Below, in pieces: positions 15,901 through 24,708 of a stretch of 64,000 nucleotides of DNA; position 1 is the stretch's first letter; the number at the start of each line of letters is the position of its first letter. The position numbers were made by a program, and so were the translations under genes. The notes under the pieces were generated by a model that was not told the origin of the DNA, made no database searches, and saw only the letters and a list, made by a program, of their open reading frames with translations. The DNA is from Methylomonas koyamae (lineage in GTDB: Bacteria; Pseudomonadota; Gammaproteobacteria; Methylococcales; Methylomonadaceae), in NCBI RefSeq assembly GCF_019669905.1, contig NZ_AP019777.1:3224001-3288000 (forward strand). Direction: 5' to 3'.

Positions 15901-18127
15901 CCGCCTGCGGCCCGAGCTTCTTGCTGAGCACATCCCTGGCCTGGTCGAGACTCGACACCAACAGGCTACCGGGAAACACGCGGGTATGGTTTTCCCGCCG
16001 CTCGAGCAAGCGCGCCTCTTCCAGCCAGGCCACGGCGATCCTGACCTTGGTATCGGCATCGGCGGCGTCCGGGTCGATGCCGTGCTTGTCCGGAATCTCC
16101 AACAAGATTTCGCCGCTGGTGACGACGACCTCGCCTTCGCTGCGGTCTTTGCGCTCGATGCTGCGCAACGCTTTCAGAATGGCGTGGATATCGTGCTGGC
16201 TCAAGCGGGAATTGCGCAATAAGCGGAATTGCACATCCAGGTCGGCCTCGTCGAACAACAACACGCAACGGGCCGGTTGCTGGTCGCGGCCGGCGCGGCC
16301 CGCTTCCTGCAAGTAGTTTTCCAACGATCCCGGCGTGTCCAGATGCAACACCAGCCGCACGTCGGCCTTATCCACTCCCATGCCGAAGGCGTTGGTGGCG
16401 GCAATGACGCGCAATTCGCCGGCGATGAAGGCTTCCTGCACCCGGCGTTTTTCCTCCGGCAGCATGCCGCCGTGAAAATAGCCGCAATCCAAACCGGCCT
16501 GCTGCAAAAACCCGGCGACCTCCTCGACCGTTTTCTGCCGGGCGCAGAACACGATTGCGCCGCCGTCGTCGCGTAAGGTTTGTTCCAGCAAACGCAGCAC
16601 TTCCGGGTATTTGGCCGGGGCCGGTACCGCGTGGACCTCATACCACAGGTTTTCCCGCTTGACGCCGCCGGTCAGCACTTGCAGCGAAACGCCGAGGCGG
16701 CCGGCGAAATGGCCGACGATGTCCTGCACCACATCCGGTTTGGCGGTTGCGGTAAAGCAATGCAGCGGCGCCGGTTTGCCCGGCTGGCGCTGTTTGATAT
16801 AGCGCGAGACGTACAAGTAGTCGGGGCGAAAATCGTGGCCCCATTTCGACAGGCAGTGCGCCTCGTCAAACACCCAGGCGCCGATGTCGCGCTGGGCCAG
16901 AGCCTTGGTGAACGCGGTACTGCGAAACTGCTCCGGCGCCACGAAAATCAAGCCCAAATCGCCGAGCCGCAATTTGTCGAGCATGATGCGCCGCTCCAGC
17001 GGATTCAACAGGCTGTTCAGATAACCGGCGCAGGTAATCCCGCGCGACTCCAGATTGTCGACCTGGTCCTTCATCAAGGATTGCAGCGGCGAAACGATCA
17101 CAGTCAGACTGCCGTTTCGGTAATACCGCGCCAACGCCGGCAACTGGTAACACAAGGATTTACCGCCGCCGGTGGGTAGAATCGCCAGGGTCGGCCTGCC
17201 GGCGAAACCGTTTTCGACGATGGCCTGTTGCAGCGAGCGGCCGTCCGCGGTGGCCGGAAGCGGCCGGAATTGGTCGATGCCGGGAAAATAACGCGGCAAT
17301 AGTTTCGATAAATCGTGCTGTTCGCTGCACCAGGCGCAATCCGGATCGCCGCAGGCGGAATCGCGCAGCAGCGCTATCAGCTCGCGGGTTTGCGGAAAAT
17401 TCGCGGCCACCCACGGCGGCAACACCGAGTTGGCGCCGGCCACGCGCAGCCAAGCCAGTACGTAGGCCAGCGGCTTGTGCCATTCCGGGTCGGGTAAGCG
17501 AACGTTAACGACGTGCGTCTGTGCCCGCCGGCACACCTTGCCGTCCGTCGCCCGCCGCCACGCGGTTTGCGCTTCCGCCAACGCCGGCCGCAACGCCGCG
17601 CGCAGCGTCGCGAAAAAGTTGGCAACGCCTTTGCCGTTTTCCGGCGCCAGCAGAAAATGCAGGCACAAAGCCTCGTCGGGATGTTCCGCCACCCGTTGGC
17701 GCAAGGCGGCGGCCTGGTCCAGAAACAGCTCGTAGGCCAACTCGGCGTCGCGGACCGGATCGTTGCGGGTCGTGGTGCAAAGCTTGTAGTCTTTGACCAG
17801 GCGATGGTAGGGATTTTGCGGAAACGCGACCGGCGACAACTCCAAGGTATCGACCAGCGGCAACCGGTGCAGCGCCAATTCCGGATGCAATAGCGATAGC
17901 GCCGGTTGGTCGAAGGCTATCACGTTGTGGCCCAACACGAAGGCCGCGCCGGCGCAGGCTTGGTCCAGCTTGTCCGCCAGATCGGCGGCTTTGCCGGCCA
18001 CTCTGAGCCTGAGTCCGGTATCGGGCCGGAATGCGCCGATTTCTCTCAGTTGCAGTCGGTCGTGGCGGGCGGTTTCGATATCGATGCAAAGGCAGCGGGC
18101 CCGTAATTTTTCCGGCTGTTGATCCAT
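12980..18127 (-). CDS. DEDD exonuclease-RecQ helicase-UvrD helicase fusion
   Basis: A 1715-residue protein with three enzymatic modules. Residues 1-150 form a DnaQ-like 3'-5' exonuclease (D16, E18 in CIDIETA; D73 in HNVIAFDQPAL; D127). A CGDPDCAWC...H cluster at 259-271 may bind zinc. A RecQ-type helicase follows, with Walker A LPTGGGKS at 317-324, DEAH at 421-424 and helicase-C motifs. A UvrD/Rep-type superfamily-1 helicase occupies about 1100-1600 (AGPGAGKT near 1105, DEYQD near 1226, GDDDQNIYAFGG near 1265, AMTRARK near 1562). The C-terminal 120 residues are unassigned. The frame is uninterrupted. Roles in recombination, repair or genome defence are inferred from the modules. ssb lies just upstream on the same strand, separated by a terminator. 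Confidence 0.9.
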   Translation of the reverse strand: MDQQPEKLRARCLCIDIETARHDRLQLREIGAFRPDTGLRLRVAGKAADLADKLDQACAGAAFVLGHNVIAFDQPALSLLHPELALHRLPLVDTLELSPVAFPQNPYHRLVKDYKLCTTTRNDPVRDAELAYELFLDQAAALRQRVAEHPDEALCLHFLLAPENGKGVANFFATLRAALRPALAEAQTAWRRATDGKVCRRAQTHVVNVRLPDPEWHKPLAYVLAWLRVAGANSVLPPWVAANFPQTRELIALLRDSACGDPDCAWCSEQHDLSKLLPRYFPGIDQFRPLPATADGRSLQQAIVENGFAGRPTLAILPTGGGKSLCYQLPALARYYRNGSLTVIVSPLQSLMKDQVDNLESRGITCAGYLNSLLNPLERRIMLDKLRLGDLGLIFVAPEQFRSTAFTKALAQRDIGAWVFDEAHCLSKWGHDFRPDYLYVSRYIKQRQPGKPAPLHCFTATAKPDVVQDIVGHFAGRLGVSLQVLTGGVKRENLWYEVHAVPAPAKYPEVLRLLEQTLRDDGGAIVFCARQKTVEEVAGFLQQAGLDCGYFHGGMLPEEKRRVQEAFIAGELRVIAATNAFGMGVDKADVRLVLHLDTPGSLENYLQEAGRAGRDQQPARCVLLFDEADLDVQFRLLRNSRLSQHDIHAILKALRSIERKDRSEGEVVVTSGEILLEIPDKHGIDPDAADADTKVRIAVAWLEEARLLERRENHTRVFPGSLLVSSLDQARDVLSKKLGPQADIEPYLTLLAQLFACEDDAGISTDDLILATGRDSHRVMQMLRDLDRFQLLSNDTEIGIAFYRDPDSAERLEALRKLEDALVACLREAAPDADREQWQILNVRRLCDTLRRESGVELEPERLSRLMKSFAEAFGGSAGQRGFFALRPGGQDNRYLKLLRDWREIDAIRHKRMRLAQALLHYFADRRQGNNLLVVCKQGDLEAALQADLTLQDLEVRDWNVALAATLVYLDTNEVLHLARGKAVFRAAMSIQLNAEARRRQFKKSDYAELALHYQDKIVQVHVMAEYAKLALGKIQAAMAFIVDYFGMDRAAFVRRYFAGRQDVLEMATTEAAHRRILTDLKNPEQQAIVAAPLEGNYLVLAGPGAGKTRVIVHRVAWLLRECMALPEEIMVLSYNRSAAVEIRKRLWALVGADAGGVSVNTLHGLALRLTGTSYAVAAEHGESVDFAAAIKRAAAYLRQAEAGDEVGPSVRRDRVLSGLRYLLVDEYQDINADHYELISALAGRSIRSEEDRLFLMAVGDDDQNIYAFGGADVSFIKRFSADYQARTFYLLENYRSTAQIIHCASRVIAPARGRMKAGQTLRVDHARREAAPGGEWQDLDSLAQGRVHILAVAADNAAEAEAALAELQRLNRLQSGNPSGYWGRFAVIARNWQNLEMLEALCRRSGIPVRSLRDEYLLDLHSTREGRVLIRLLSSRQRQGRKPRLLLRWGALSRWFRRCYRQAVTAEIAHPYRALLAQFIAEAESAAPGCQLVAANLLDALYEFGSGSQTAGQQINSPLTLLTAHRAKGLEFDHVLVLDGGAWQSAAADERRLFYVAMTRARKTLALCCRQGGRHAFIAECEPLCLKSRGQRVEGLSRALERVWVADPSQVVLSWPGCFAADQPIHRALAGLDWGSELVLRERGNGSEGWELADANGIAVGRMAQAFRPPPGRIVAVRVAAVLGRDKKPGDKAKLRTESWELVLPEIVYVADGA

Positions 18128-18356
18128 TAAGCGACGTCAGGTGGGTAATAAACCATGCGGCTCGCGAGAGCGCTCCAGCCGGCCAGTTTGGCAAAGCGGC
18201 CGGCGAATGAAAAGTTCCCAACGGCAAAAAGGAATAAACCCTATTGCCGCAACGGCAACTGCCGGTCGCGGCCGAATCGATGGCCGCTAACGGTTTGGTT
18301 TGTGCCTGCGGGCGGCCGGCATTACTCAGATTTGCCTGCGGCTTTAAATCGGTGCC

Positions 18357-18384
18357 GCAAAAAAGCCCCTATTTACAGGGGCTT
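18357..18384 (-). terminator. rho-independent terminator of ssb
   Basis: Read on the minus strand, AAGCCCCT/AGGGGCTT form an 8-bp stem with a 6-base loop, followed by a T run. It starts 38 bases after the ssb stop and separates ssb from the helicase gene. Confidence 0.85.
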
Positions 18385-18421
18385 AGACTCATATTCTTTA
18401 CAGAATAATCTCAGGTGACTC

Positions 18422-18889
18422 CTAGAACGGAATGTCGTCGTCGAAATCGTCGTAAGCGGCCGGGCCGGATGGGGCCGGGCTGCCGGCACCGCCGGCCGGA
18501 CGGTTGTCGTAGGCGCTCGGCGGCGGCGTGTTGCTGTCGGCGTAGCTGGCGGTGCCGCCGCTACGGCTATCCAACATATGCATGTTTTCGGCGACGATTT
18601 CGGTGGTGTAGCGGTCCTGGCCGTCCTGGCCCTGCCATTTTTGAGTGCGGATACGGCCATCGACGTAAACCTGGCTGCCTTTTTTCAAGTACTCGCCGGC
18701 GATTTTGGCCAAACCGCTGAAAAACACCACCCGGTGCCATTCGGTTTCTTCCTTGCGCTCGTTGGTATTGCGGTCTTTCCAGCGGCGGCTGGTCGCCAGG
18801 CGGATCGTGGTAATAGCATCGCCGCTCGGCATATAGCGTACTTCCGGATCGGCGCCGAGGCGGCCGATCAGCATAACTTTGTTCAGCAT
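18422..18889 (-). CDS. ssb: single-stranded DNA-binding protein
   Basis: A 155-residue SSB with the N-terminal OB fold ([20 protein letters not shown], residues 1-20, and WHRVVFF), a Gly/Pro-rich linker and the acidic tip DDDIPF that recruits repair and replication proteins. It binds ssDNA as a tetramer. It lies 30 bases downstream of the yajR-like gene and is probably co-transcribed with it. A strong terminator follows. Confidence 0.97.
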   Translation of the reverse strand: MLNKVMLIGRLGADPEVRYMPSGDAITTIRLATSRRWKDRNTNERKEETEWHRVVFFSGLAKIAGEYLKKGSQVYVDGRIRTQKWQGQDGQDRYTTEIVAENMHMLDSRSGGTASYADSNTPPPSAYDNRPAGGAGSPAPSGPAAYDDFDDDIPF

Positions 18890-18919
18890 GGTTGTCTCCG
18901 TGTGTTGTTCAGCAGCAGC

Positions 18920-20305
18920 CTAACGCCATTGCTGTAAAAATTGGTTGAGTTGGTCTTTATCCAGCCGCTGGCTGTCGACCTTGAGATAAGCCGCCTGTTC
19001 TTCGAAATGCAAGCGCACTTCCTCGACGCCGGCAATCGCCAGCAATTGTTTGGAAAACTCGCTACCGCGTTCGGCGGACACGCCTTGCAACGGCAGCAGC
19101 AGGTTGGCCCAATAACGCGGCGGCGACATGAAGGCGGCGATCAAAGCCCAACTGGCGGCCACCCCGGCCGAGAACAGGAACACGGCGGCGGCGCCGTGTT
19201 CGCCGTACAACCAACCGCCGGCCGCGCCGCCCAGGAAGGCGCCGAGGAATTGGCCGCTGGAGTAAATCCCCATCGCGGTACCCTTCAAATCGCCCGGCGC
19301 GGTTTTCGAGATCAACGACGGCAAGGTCGCTTCCAGCAAATTGAAGCCGCAGAAGAAAATCCACAAACAGGCGATCAGGCCGACCAGTTGGCCGTGCAAC
19401 GCCACGAAGCCGAGGTTGGCGACGACCAGGGTGGCGATGGCGCCGAGAAACACCGGCTTCATTTTGCGTTTCTTCTCGGCGATGATGACGAACGGAATGA
19501 TGCCGGCCATCGACGTCACCAACACCGGCAAATACACCATCCAATGGCTGCCGCCATGCAGGCCGGCGTCGCGCATCAGCAACGGCACGACGACGAAGCT
19601 GGCCATCAGGATCAAGTGCAAGGCAAAGATGCCGTAATTCAAGCGCAGCAGTTCGGGATTGGTAATGACCGTGCTCAACTCCGACGGGATGTATTCGGCG
19701 TCGCGGTGGGTGCTGATCTTTTCCGGGTTGGGCACGACGAACAGAATCACCAGTATCGCCAGCGCCGCCAGCAAGGCAATCATCCAGAAAATGCCGGCGA
19801 TGCCGAATTGGTGGGCGATGATCGGGCCCAGCGTGATGGCGACGCCGAACGAAACGCCGATGCTGGCGCCTATCGTCGCCATGGCTTTGGTGCGGTGTAC
19901 TTCCTGGGTCAAGTCGGCCAGCAACGCCATTACCGCCGCCGAAATCGCCCCACAGCCCTGCAAGGCCCGGCCAATCAGCACGCCGTAAATATCGGTGGCC
20001 AAGGCGGCCCAGACGCTGCCGACCACGAACAACACCAAACCGATCACGATCACGGTCTTGCGGCTGAAGCGGTCGGACAGCAGGCCGAACGGAATCTGCA
20101 AAATGGCTTGGGTCAAACCGTAAATACCCATGGTCAAACCGACCAGTTTTGGCGTGGAACCGGGCATTTGTTCGGTAAACAACGACAATACCGGCAGCAG
20201 CATGAACAAACCCAGCATTCTAAGCGCATAGATACTGGCCAGCGACACGGTCGCCCGTTTCTCCGTGGCCGTCATCGGACTGGTAATATCCTGAACCTGT
20301 GTCAA
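18920..20305 (-). CDS. MFS transporter with C-terminal YAM domain (YajR-like)
   Basis: A 461-residue MFS antiporter with 12 transmembrane segments. Motif A, GLLSDRFSRKTVIVIG, sits between TM2 and TM3. The last 65 residues (EFSKQLLAIAGVEEVRLHFEEQ on) form a soluble ferredoxin-like YAM domain, diagnostic of YajR. Proton-driven efflux is expected; the substrate is not known. The gene is immediately upstream of ssb on the same strand. A yajR/ssb/uvrA neighbourhood recurs in gammaproteobacteria, but here uvrA is 9 kb away. Confidence 0.88.
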   Translation of the reverse strand: MTQVQDITSPMTATEKRATVSLASIYALRMLGLFMLLPVLSLFTEQMPGSTPKLVGLTMGIYGLTQAILQIPFGLLSDRFSRKTVIVIGLVLFVVGSVWAALATDIYGVLIGRALQGCGAISAAVMALLADLTQEVHRTKAMATIGASIGVSFGVAITLGPIIAHQFGIAGIFWMIALLAALAILVILFVVPNPEKISTHRDAEYIPSELSTVITNPELLRLNYGIFALHLILMASFVVVPLLMRDAGLHGGSHWMVYLPVLVTSMAGIIPFVIIAEKKRKMKPVFLGAIATLVVANLGFVALHGQLVGLIACLWIFFCGFNLLEATLPSLISKTAPGDLKGTAMGIYSSGQFLGAFLGGAAGGWLYGEHGAAAVFLFSAGVAASWALIAAFMSPPRYWANLLLPLQGVSAERGSEFSKQLLAIAGVEEVRLHFEEQAAYLKVDSQRLDKDQLNQFLQQWR

Positions 20306-20529
20306 ACCCTTAACTCCTCTTTGCCTTGGTATGGTTTAAGCCGCTTATAGTACCAGCTTCTCGCCGGCTTCCTCCAGCGCCAACCGCCGAATTCGGCCGC
20401 GTGCCGGGCGCCGATTTCCGGCAGGCTGTGCTTTATCGGCGGCCGCAGCAGGCGATATACTCTGTCCACCTGTCGGACCGAGCCGGCTCGGCAAACTCGC
20501 TTAACGCACTCATTTCCCGGAGGGAAGCC

Positions 20530-20949
20530 ATGACCCGTTTTACCCTTGCCAAATTCGCGGCCTTGCTGCTCAGCGGTAGCCTGCTCGGCGCCTGCTCGTT
20601 TTCCACCAGTTCGGAAAGCGCGTTCGACAGCGCCTCCAGCTCGTTCGCATCCAGCTCCGATTCGTCCGGCGACGCCAAGGAAAAATACGAATCCGACGTC
20701 GCCGATTACACAGCCGATTTCGTGACCAGCTCCAGCGGCACGCTGGACAGTTTCCGGGTCCGGCTCGGCGAACTCGCCGAGAAACACGCCATCACCGATT
20801 GGGAGAACGACCGCTATACCTACCACGGCATCGGCCGCGGCCTGCGCCAGGCCAAACTCGGCAAGCCGCAAATCTCGGCGTTCAGCGAGAGCTTGAGCCG
20901 GAACGATCCGATGAAAAAACAAGCCATCGAAGACGGCCTGAAAAAATAA
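20530..20949 (+). CDS. putative lipoprotein
   Basis: A 139-residue lipoprotein precursor: MTRFTLAKFAALLLSGSLLG then A-C, with the lipidated Cys at 22. A Ser-rich linker (about 24-50) precedes a soluble helical domain. The ATG at 20530 has GGAGGG about 6 bases upstream and begins the signal peptide, so the longer frame from 20326 is rejected. Function unknown. Only 11 bases separate it from the DUF4105 gene, implying an envelope operon. Confidence 0.75.
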   Translation: MTRFTLAKFAALLLSGSLLGACSFSTSSESAFDSASSSFASSSDSSGDAKEKYESDVADYTADFVTSSSGTLDSFRVRLGELAEKHAITDWENDRYTYHGIGRGLRQAKLGKPQISAFSESLSRNDPMKKQAIEDGLKK

Positions 20950-20960
20950 CCGCCGCCGGC

Positions 20961-22847
20961 ATGTTCGGTCTCCGCCGCTTTGCGTTGTGCTGGCGCCTGG
21001 CATGGTGCGTGCCAGGCGCCGTCGCTGCTGGGCCGGCCGCGGCGCAGACCTTCGATTTTTTGTACATCGAAGCCAACGAGGGTAACGCCAGCGGCGGCCA
21101 CGCCGCGCTCCGTTTCGGCGAGCAGGTCTACCATTTCCAACACGTCGAGCCGGGGCTAATAAGGCTGTACCGCGACGACTTCGCCGCGTTCCGCTTTGCC
21201 TACGCCGACCAACAGAACCGCAGCTTGCGCGGCCAGCGCATCGAAGTCGCCGCCGAGGTTTACCAAGCCTTGCAGGAAGCGTTCAAGCGCCGACTGGCAC
21301 AACAAAACCGGGAACTGGACCAACTGCGCGACTTGCAGGAAGACTTCGAGCTAAGCCTAAGCCTGAACGCTGCCGAGCCGGCGCCGCCTCTGCAATTGCG
21401 CGCCCTGGGCTACTTCCTGGATAACTACCGGCTCACGCCGCTTCCCGCCCTAGCCAACGACCGGGGCGACAGCCCGGAACTGACCGAATTACGCGGTATG
21501 GCCGCGCAACGTTACGGCCCGGAGTTTCTGGCACAAAAGCGCCAGGCCCTGTGGCAAGAGTTGCAGACCCTCTCCCCCAGCGACCCTAACGGGTCCACCC
21601 TGCGCCCCGGCCAGTTGACCTTCGCCCAACATTATAAAAACCGGCTGCTGAATCTGGCCGCACTCGACGTGCTGCTGGCCGCCGCACCGCCGCGCAGCGA
21701 TGCCTGGTTGACAGCGACCGACGCGCTGTTCCGGCTCAGCGCTGCGCAACGCAACGCGCTTCGCCAATACCGGGAAGCGACCCGCGCCGACCTGATCCGG
21801 CTGCTGCACAGCCAGCGGCCGGACTGGGGCTATCCGCTATTGGTCGGCATGGCCCGGCTGCACGCCCTGCAACAATCCTTGGCCAGCGGCCATCTGACCG
21901 TGTTGGACCGGCGCAGCGCCGACGCCGACCCGTATGCGCCGGCCGTCGACTTGCCGGCCGCGCTGCAGTATTCCCGGCAATTATTGAACGCCGCCAATGC
22001 CCAATTGGCAGCCCTTGAACCGCTGGACGAACGCGGCTACGCGGTTATCGAACACAGCGCCAATGCCTTGTTCGCTTTGCTGCATACCGAAACTGAACCG
22101 GATTCCGCCGCCCTGCCCCGCTTCAGCAATACGCCGGACAAAGCGGCGGTCGGCGATGGGCCGCGCGTTCCGCTGCCGGCCGCAGTCTCGGCCGCATACC
22201 GTGCCGGCGCCGCCAAGCGCTTGGCCGATTACCGGCAACAACTGTTCGAACGCTACGCCTACCATTTGTGGCAGCGCAACTGCGTCACAGAGATTTTTCA
22301 ACTGCTGAACGCGACCGTCGCCGCCCTCCCCGAAGCCGCAGCCGCAGCCGCAGCCGCAGCCGATCCGATCCAATCCGCCGAGCATGCCCTGGGCGCGTAT
22401 CTGGACGGCGCTTTTCCGAATCCGATTCCGTTCGCCGCCTTCGACCAGGTCGGCGCGCACTACCGAACCGTTGCCAGTTACCAACTGCCGGCCTACCGCG
22501 ACCGGCAGATTCTGGAACGTTACCAATCCGCGCCGGACTGGTGGGTCGATCTGCAGGAATCGAACAGCCTGAGCTCGACGCTGTACCGCTGGCATGACCA
22601 AGACGCCGCCTTCATGTTTTTCACCCAGGACGCGGTCTGGCCGCGGCCGCTGCAAGGCGGTTTCAATTTGGCGGCGGCGGCGCTGGAAACCGGGTATGGC
22701 CTGTTGAGTTGGCCCTGGGACGAAGGCTTTCATATTCTTAAAGGCTTGAAAGGCGGGGCGGTCAGTTTGCCGGAGCTGCTGTTCTTCAACATCCGCAAGG
22801 GCTCGTTTCCGCAGTTGTTGCCGGATTTCAAGCCCGGAGCGGGTTGA
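20961..22847 (+). CDS. DUF4105 (Lnb N-terminal-like) periplasmic protein
   Basis: A 628-residue protein with a cleavable signal peptide (residues about 1-28, ending AAAQT). The domain beginning YIEANEGNASGGHAALRFGEQVYHFQ matches the DUF4105/Lnb-N family, whose conserved SGGHAALRFG block resembles a papain/NlpC-like active-site region. The function of bacterial members is not settled. A GCCGCA hexamer repeat (22335-22362) encodes a polyalanine run. The ATG at 20961 is chosen because it opens the signal peptide. The stop abuts the next ATG. Confidence 0.8.
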   Translation: MFGLRRFALCWRLAWCVPGAVAAGPAAAQTFDFLYIEANEGNASGGHAALRFGEQVYHFQHVEPGLIRLYRDDFAAFRFAYADQQNRSLRGQRIEVAAEVYQALQEAFKRRLAQQNRELDQLRDLQEDFELSLSLNAAEPAPPLQLRALGYFLDNYRLTPLPALANDRGDSPELTELRGMAAQRYGPEFLAQKRQALWQELQTLSPSDPNGSTLRPGQLTFAQHYKNRLLNLAALDVLLAAAPPRSDAWLTATDALFRLSAAQRNALRQYREATRADLIRLLHSQRPDWGYPLLVGMARLHALQQSLASGHLTVLDRRSADADPYAPAVDLPAALQYSRQLLNAANAQLAALEPLDERGYAVIEHSANALFALLHTETEPDSAALPRFSNTPDKAAVGDGPRVPLPAAVSAAYRAGAAKRLADYRQQLFERYAYHLWQRNCVTEIFQLLNATVAALPEAAAAAAAAADPIQSAEHALGAYLDGAFPNPIPFAAFDQVGAHYRTVASYQLPAYRDRQILERYQSAPDWWVDLQESNSLSSTLYRWHDQDAAFMFFTQDAVWPRPLQGGFNLAAAALETGYGLLSWPWDEGFHILKGLKGGAVSLPELLFFNIRKGSFPQLLPDFKPGAG

Positions 22848-23504
22848 ATGGCCGGCGAGACATTTTCGCAAGCGCTGGTCGTTTTGCCCGGCATCACCGC
22901 AGACCGGGCGGCCCGGCGCTACCTGCTGGATTTCTACCGCCGCCGCAGCCCATACCGAGTATTTTTACCCAAACTTTGCCAATATTTCGGCATCGGCTTC
23001 GCCGCCCGGCAACTGAACCGCTATTTCGACAGCCATCAACTGAGCCGCTACCAACGCTGCCACTTCATCTGTTACATCTCCGGCGGTTTCATTTTGCGCC
23101 GCGCCCTGGCGCAACGGGCCCTGCCCAACCTGGGCCGGGTGGTCTACGTCCGCTCGCCGGTCCAGGAACGGGTGCCGGAACTGTCGTTACGCCGCTACGG
23201 CCCGTTGCCGCTATTCAAGTTCGGCAAAGTGTTGCTGGATCTGGCCGGCGACCGCAAAGACCGCTGGCCGGAGCCGGCCGCCGATTTCGGCTATGTCATC
23301 GAAGGCGGCGTTTCCGCCCAGGCCGCACAACTGGGTTTGGTTGCCGCCGACTTCGAGCGCTGCCGCAGCGACCCGCGGTTTGCGCTCGCCGCAGGCCGGC
23401 CGACCCTGGTCACGCCGCTGAGCCACGATCAGGTATATAGTGACGACACCTTACTCGGGCACATGCTGCAATTCATCGAGTCCGGTCGTTTCCCGCCGGC
23501 ATAA
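22848..23504 (+). CDS. putative alpha/beta-hydrolase-like protein
   Basis: A 218-residue protein beginning directly after the DUF4105 stop, so translationally coupled. FSQALVVLPGI resembles strand 3 and the oxyanion region of an alpha/beta hydrolase, and FICYISGGFILRRAL resembles a nucleophile elbow (S before GG). The late LSHDQVYSDD could supply the catalytic His. I cannot assign a family. It may act with the lipoprotein and DUF4105 protein in envelope metabolism. Confidence 0.6.
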   Translation: MAGETFSQALVVLPGITADRAARRYLLDFYRRRSPYRVFLPKLCQYFGIGFAARQLNRYFDSHQLSRYQRCHFICYISGGFILRRALAQRALPNLGRVVYVRSPVQERVPELSLRRYGPLPLFKFGKVLLDLAGDRKDRWPEPAADFGYVIEGGVSAQAAQLGLVAADFERCRSDPRFALAAGRPTLVTPLSHDQVYSDDTLLGHMLQFIESGRFPPA

Positions 23505-23518
23505 TCCTAGGTACCGAC

Positions 23519-24355
23519 ATGATCATCGACGGCCATCGCCATATCGTGGATAGTTTCGAGCCGATTCTGGCGGAAATGGACGCCTTCGGCATAGACAAGA
23601 CCGTGCTGGTCGGCATCGGCGTCCGCGATCTGGGCCCGGTGACGATTGCCGACTCCTGGGTGTTTCGCTGGCATTTTCTGTTTCGAACCCTGGGCATGTT
23701 GAAGGCACGGCAACTGGTGTCGTCGCCGACTTTCCAACACAATCTGTTGCCCCATCCACGCAACGATGCGGTGCTGGCGGCTATCGGGCAACGGCCGGAT
23801 CGCTTCCTGGGTTTTGCCTTCATCAATCCGGAATCGGCCCAAGCCGCGCAGGAGTTGCAGCGCTGTCTGGCGCTGGGCATGTGCGGACTGAAATTGGCCT
23901 TGGTGCAATATCCGACCGATCTGGGGGGCGGCAAAATGGTCGCGCTGTGCGAAATCGCGGCCGGACACGGCATTCCGGTGTTCATGCATCTGGGCTTGAC
24001 CGCAGCCAGCTCCCGCGCCGACGCCTTGGTTAAGGCCTTTCCAAAGCTCCGGTTCGTCATCGCCCATGCCGGGGTACAATGTTTCGCCGAAATCCTGGCT
24101 TTGGCCCGCCGCTGCGACAACGTATTTGTCGACACCTCCAGCCACATCGCCACCGCCGGCAAGATTCGGCAGTTGTGCGCCAAGCTAGGCGCCGGCAAAT
24201 TGATTTTTGGATCGGATATTCCGGTGATGTGCGGCGGCTTGGCCGAGGCCTTGACCAAAATCGACGCGTTGACCATCCCCGCTTCCGAAAAAGCCAAAAT
24301 CCTCGGCGGCAATCTGCTCAATATTTTGCCGTCTGTCTCCACCCCAACCCGGTAA
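23519..24355 (+). CDS. amidohydrolase family (TIM-barrel) protein
   Basis: A 278-residue amidohydrolase_2-type barrel. MIIDGHRHI carries the HxH metal motif, VFMHLG and FVIAHAG supply further histidines, and FGSDIPV the catalytic Asp. Relatives are metal-dependent hydrolases or decarboxylases of aromatic acids. The ATG at 23519 follows TAGGTACCGAC after the preceding gene. Substrate not evident. Confidence 0.82.
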   Translation: MIIDGHRHIVDSFEPILAEMDAFGIDKTVLVGIGVRDLGPVTIADSWVFRWHFLFRTLGMLKARQLVSSPTFQHNLLPHPRNDAVLAAIGQRPDRFLGFAFINPESAQAAQELQRCLALGMCGLKLALVQYPTDLGGGKMVALCEIAAGHGIPVFMHLGLTAASSRADALVKAFPKLRFVIAHAGVQCFAEILALARRCDNVFVDTSSHIATAGKIRQLCAKLGAGKLIFGSDIPVMCGGLAEALTKIDALTIPASEKAKILGGNLLNILPSVSTPTR

Positions 24356-24360
24356 AACCG

Positions 24361-24708
24361 ATGCGCACACCGTTGATCTCCATCCTGTTTTTTCTGATCG
24401 CCTCGGTCGCCGGCGCCGCCGGCCAATACCTGTACAAATCCGGCGCCGAAGCGGCCAACGCCGGCATCTGGTCTTATTTGTTGAATCTGAAACTGTGGGC
24501 CGGCGTGACTTGTTATATCGCGGTGATGGTGTTGTTCATTGCCGCTTTTAAACGAGGCGGCTCGCCGGCGGTGTTGTATCCGATCTACGCCTCGACTTTC
24601 ATCTGGGCGGCGGTGTTCGGTTGGCTGTGGTACGGCATTCCGATCAAGGCCGTCAACGTCGCCGGCATGGCTTGCCTGGTGTTGGGCATGTTGCTGATGG
24701 GACTGTGA
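24361..24708 (+). CDS. small four-TM transporter of the EamA/SMR type
   Basis: A 115-residue membrane protein of about four hydrophobic helices. The end of the protein (PIYASTFIWAAVFGWLWYG, VAGMACLVLGMLLMG) matches half-size EamA/SMR proteins, including ArnE-like flippase subunits. The ATG at 24361 lies five bases after the amidohydrolase stop. The upstream in-frame extension overlaps the amidohydrolase and is rejected. Substrate unknown. Confidence 0.75.
   Translation: MRTPLISILFFLIASVAGAAGQYLYKSGAEAANAGIWSYLLNLKLWAGVTCYIAVMVLFIAAFKRGGSPAVLYPIYASTFIWAAVFGWLWYGIPIKAVNVAGMACLVLGMLLMGL

Noticed and set aside
18941..20350. 469-residue plus-strand ORF
   Set aside because: Antisense of the yajR-like transporter; Gln/Arg/His-rich with no fold.
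20302..21003. 233-residue minus-strand ORF
   Set aside because: Opposes the lipoprotein gene, which has a lipobox and ribosome site.
22335..22362. Possible CRISPR-like or phase-variation repeat
   Set aside because: A simple in-frame hexamer repeat without spacers; no CRISPR array or cas gene was seen anywhere in the window.
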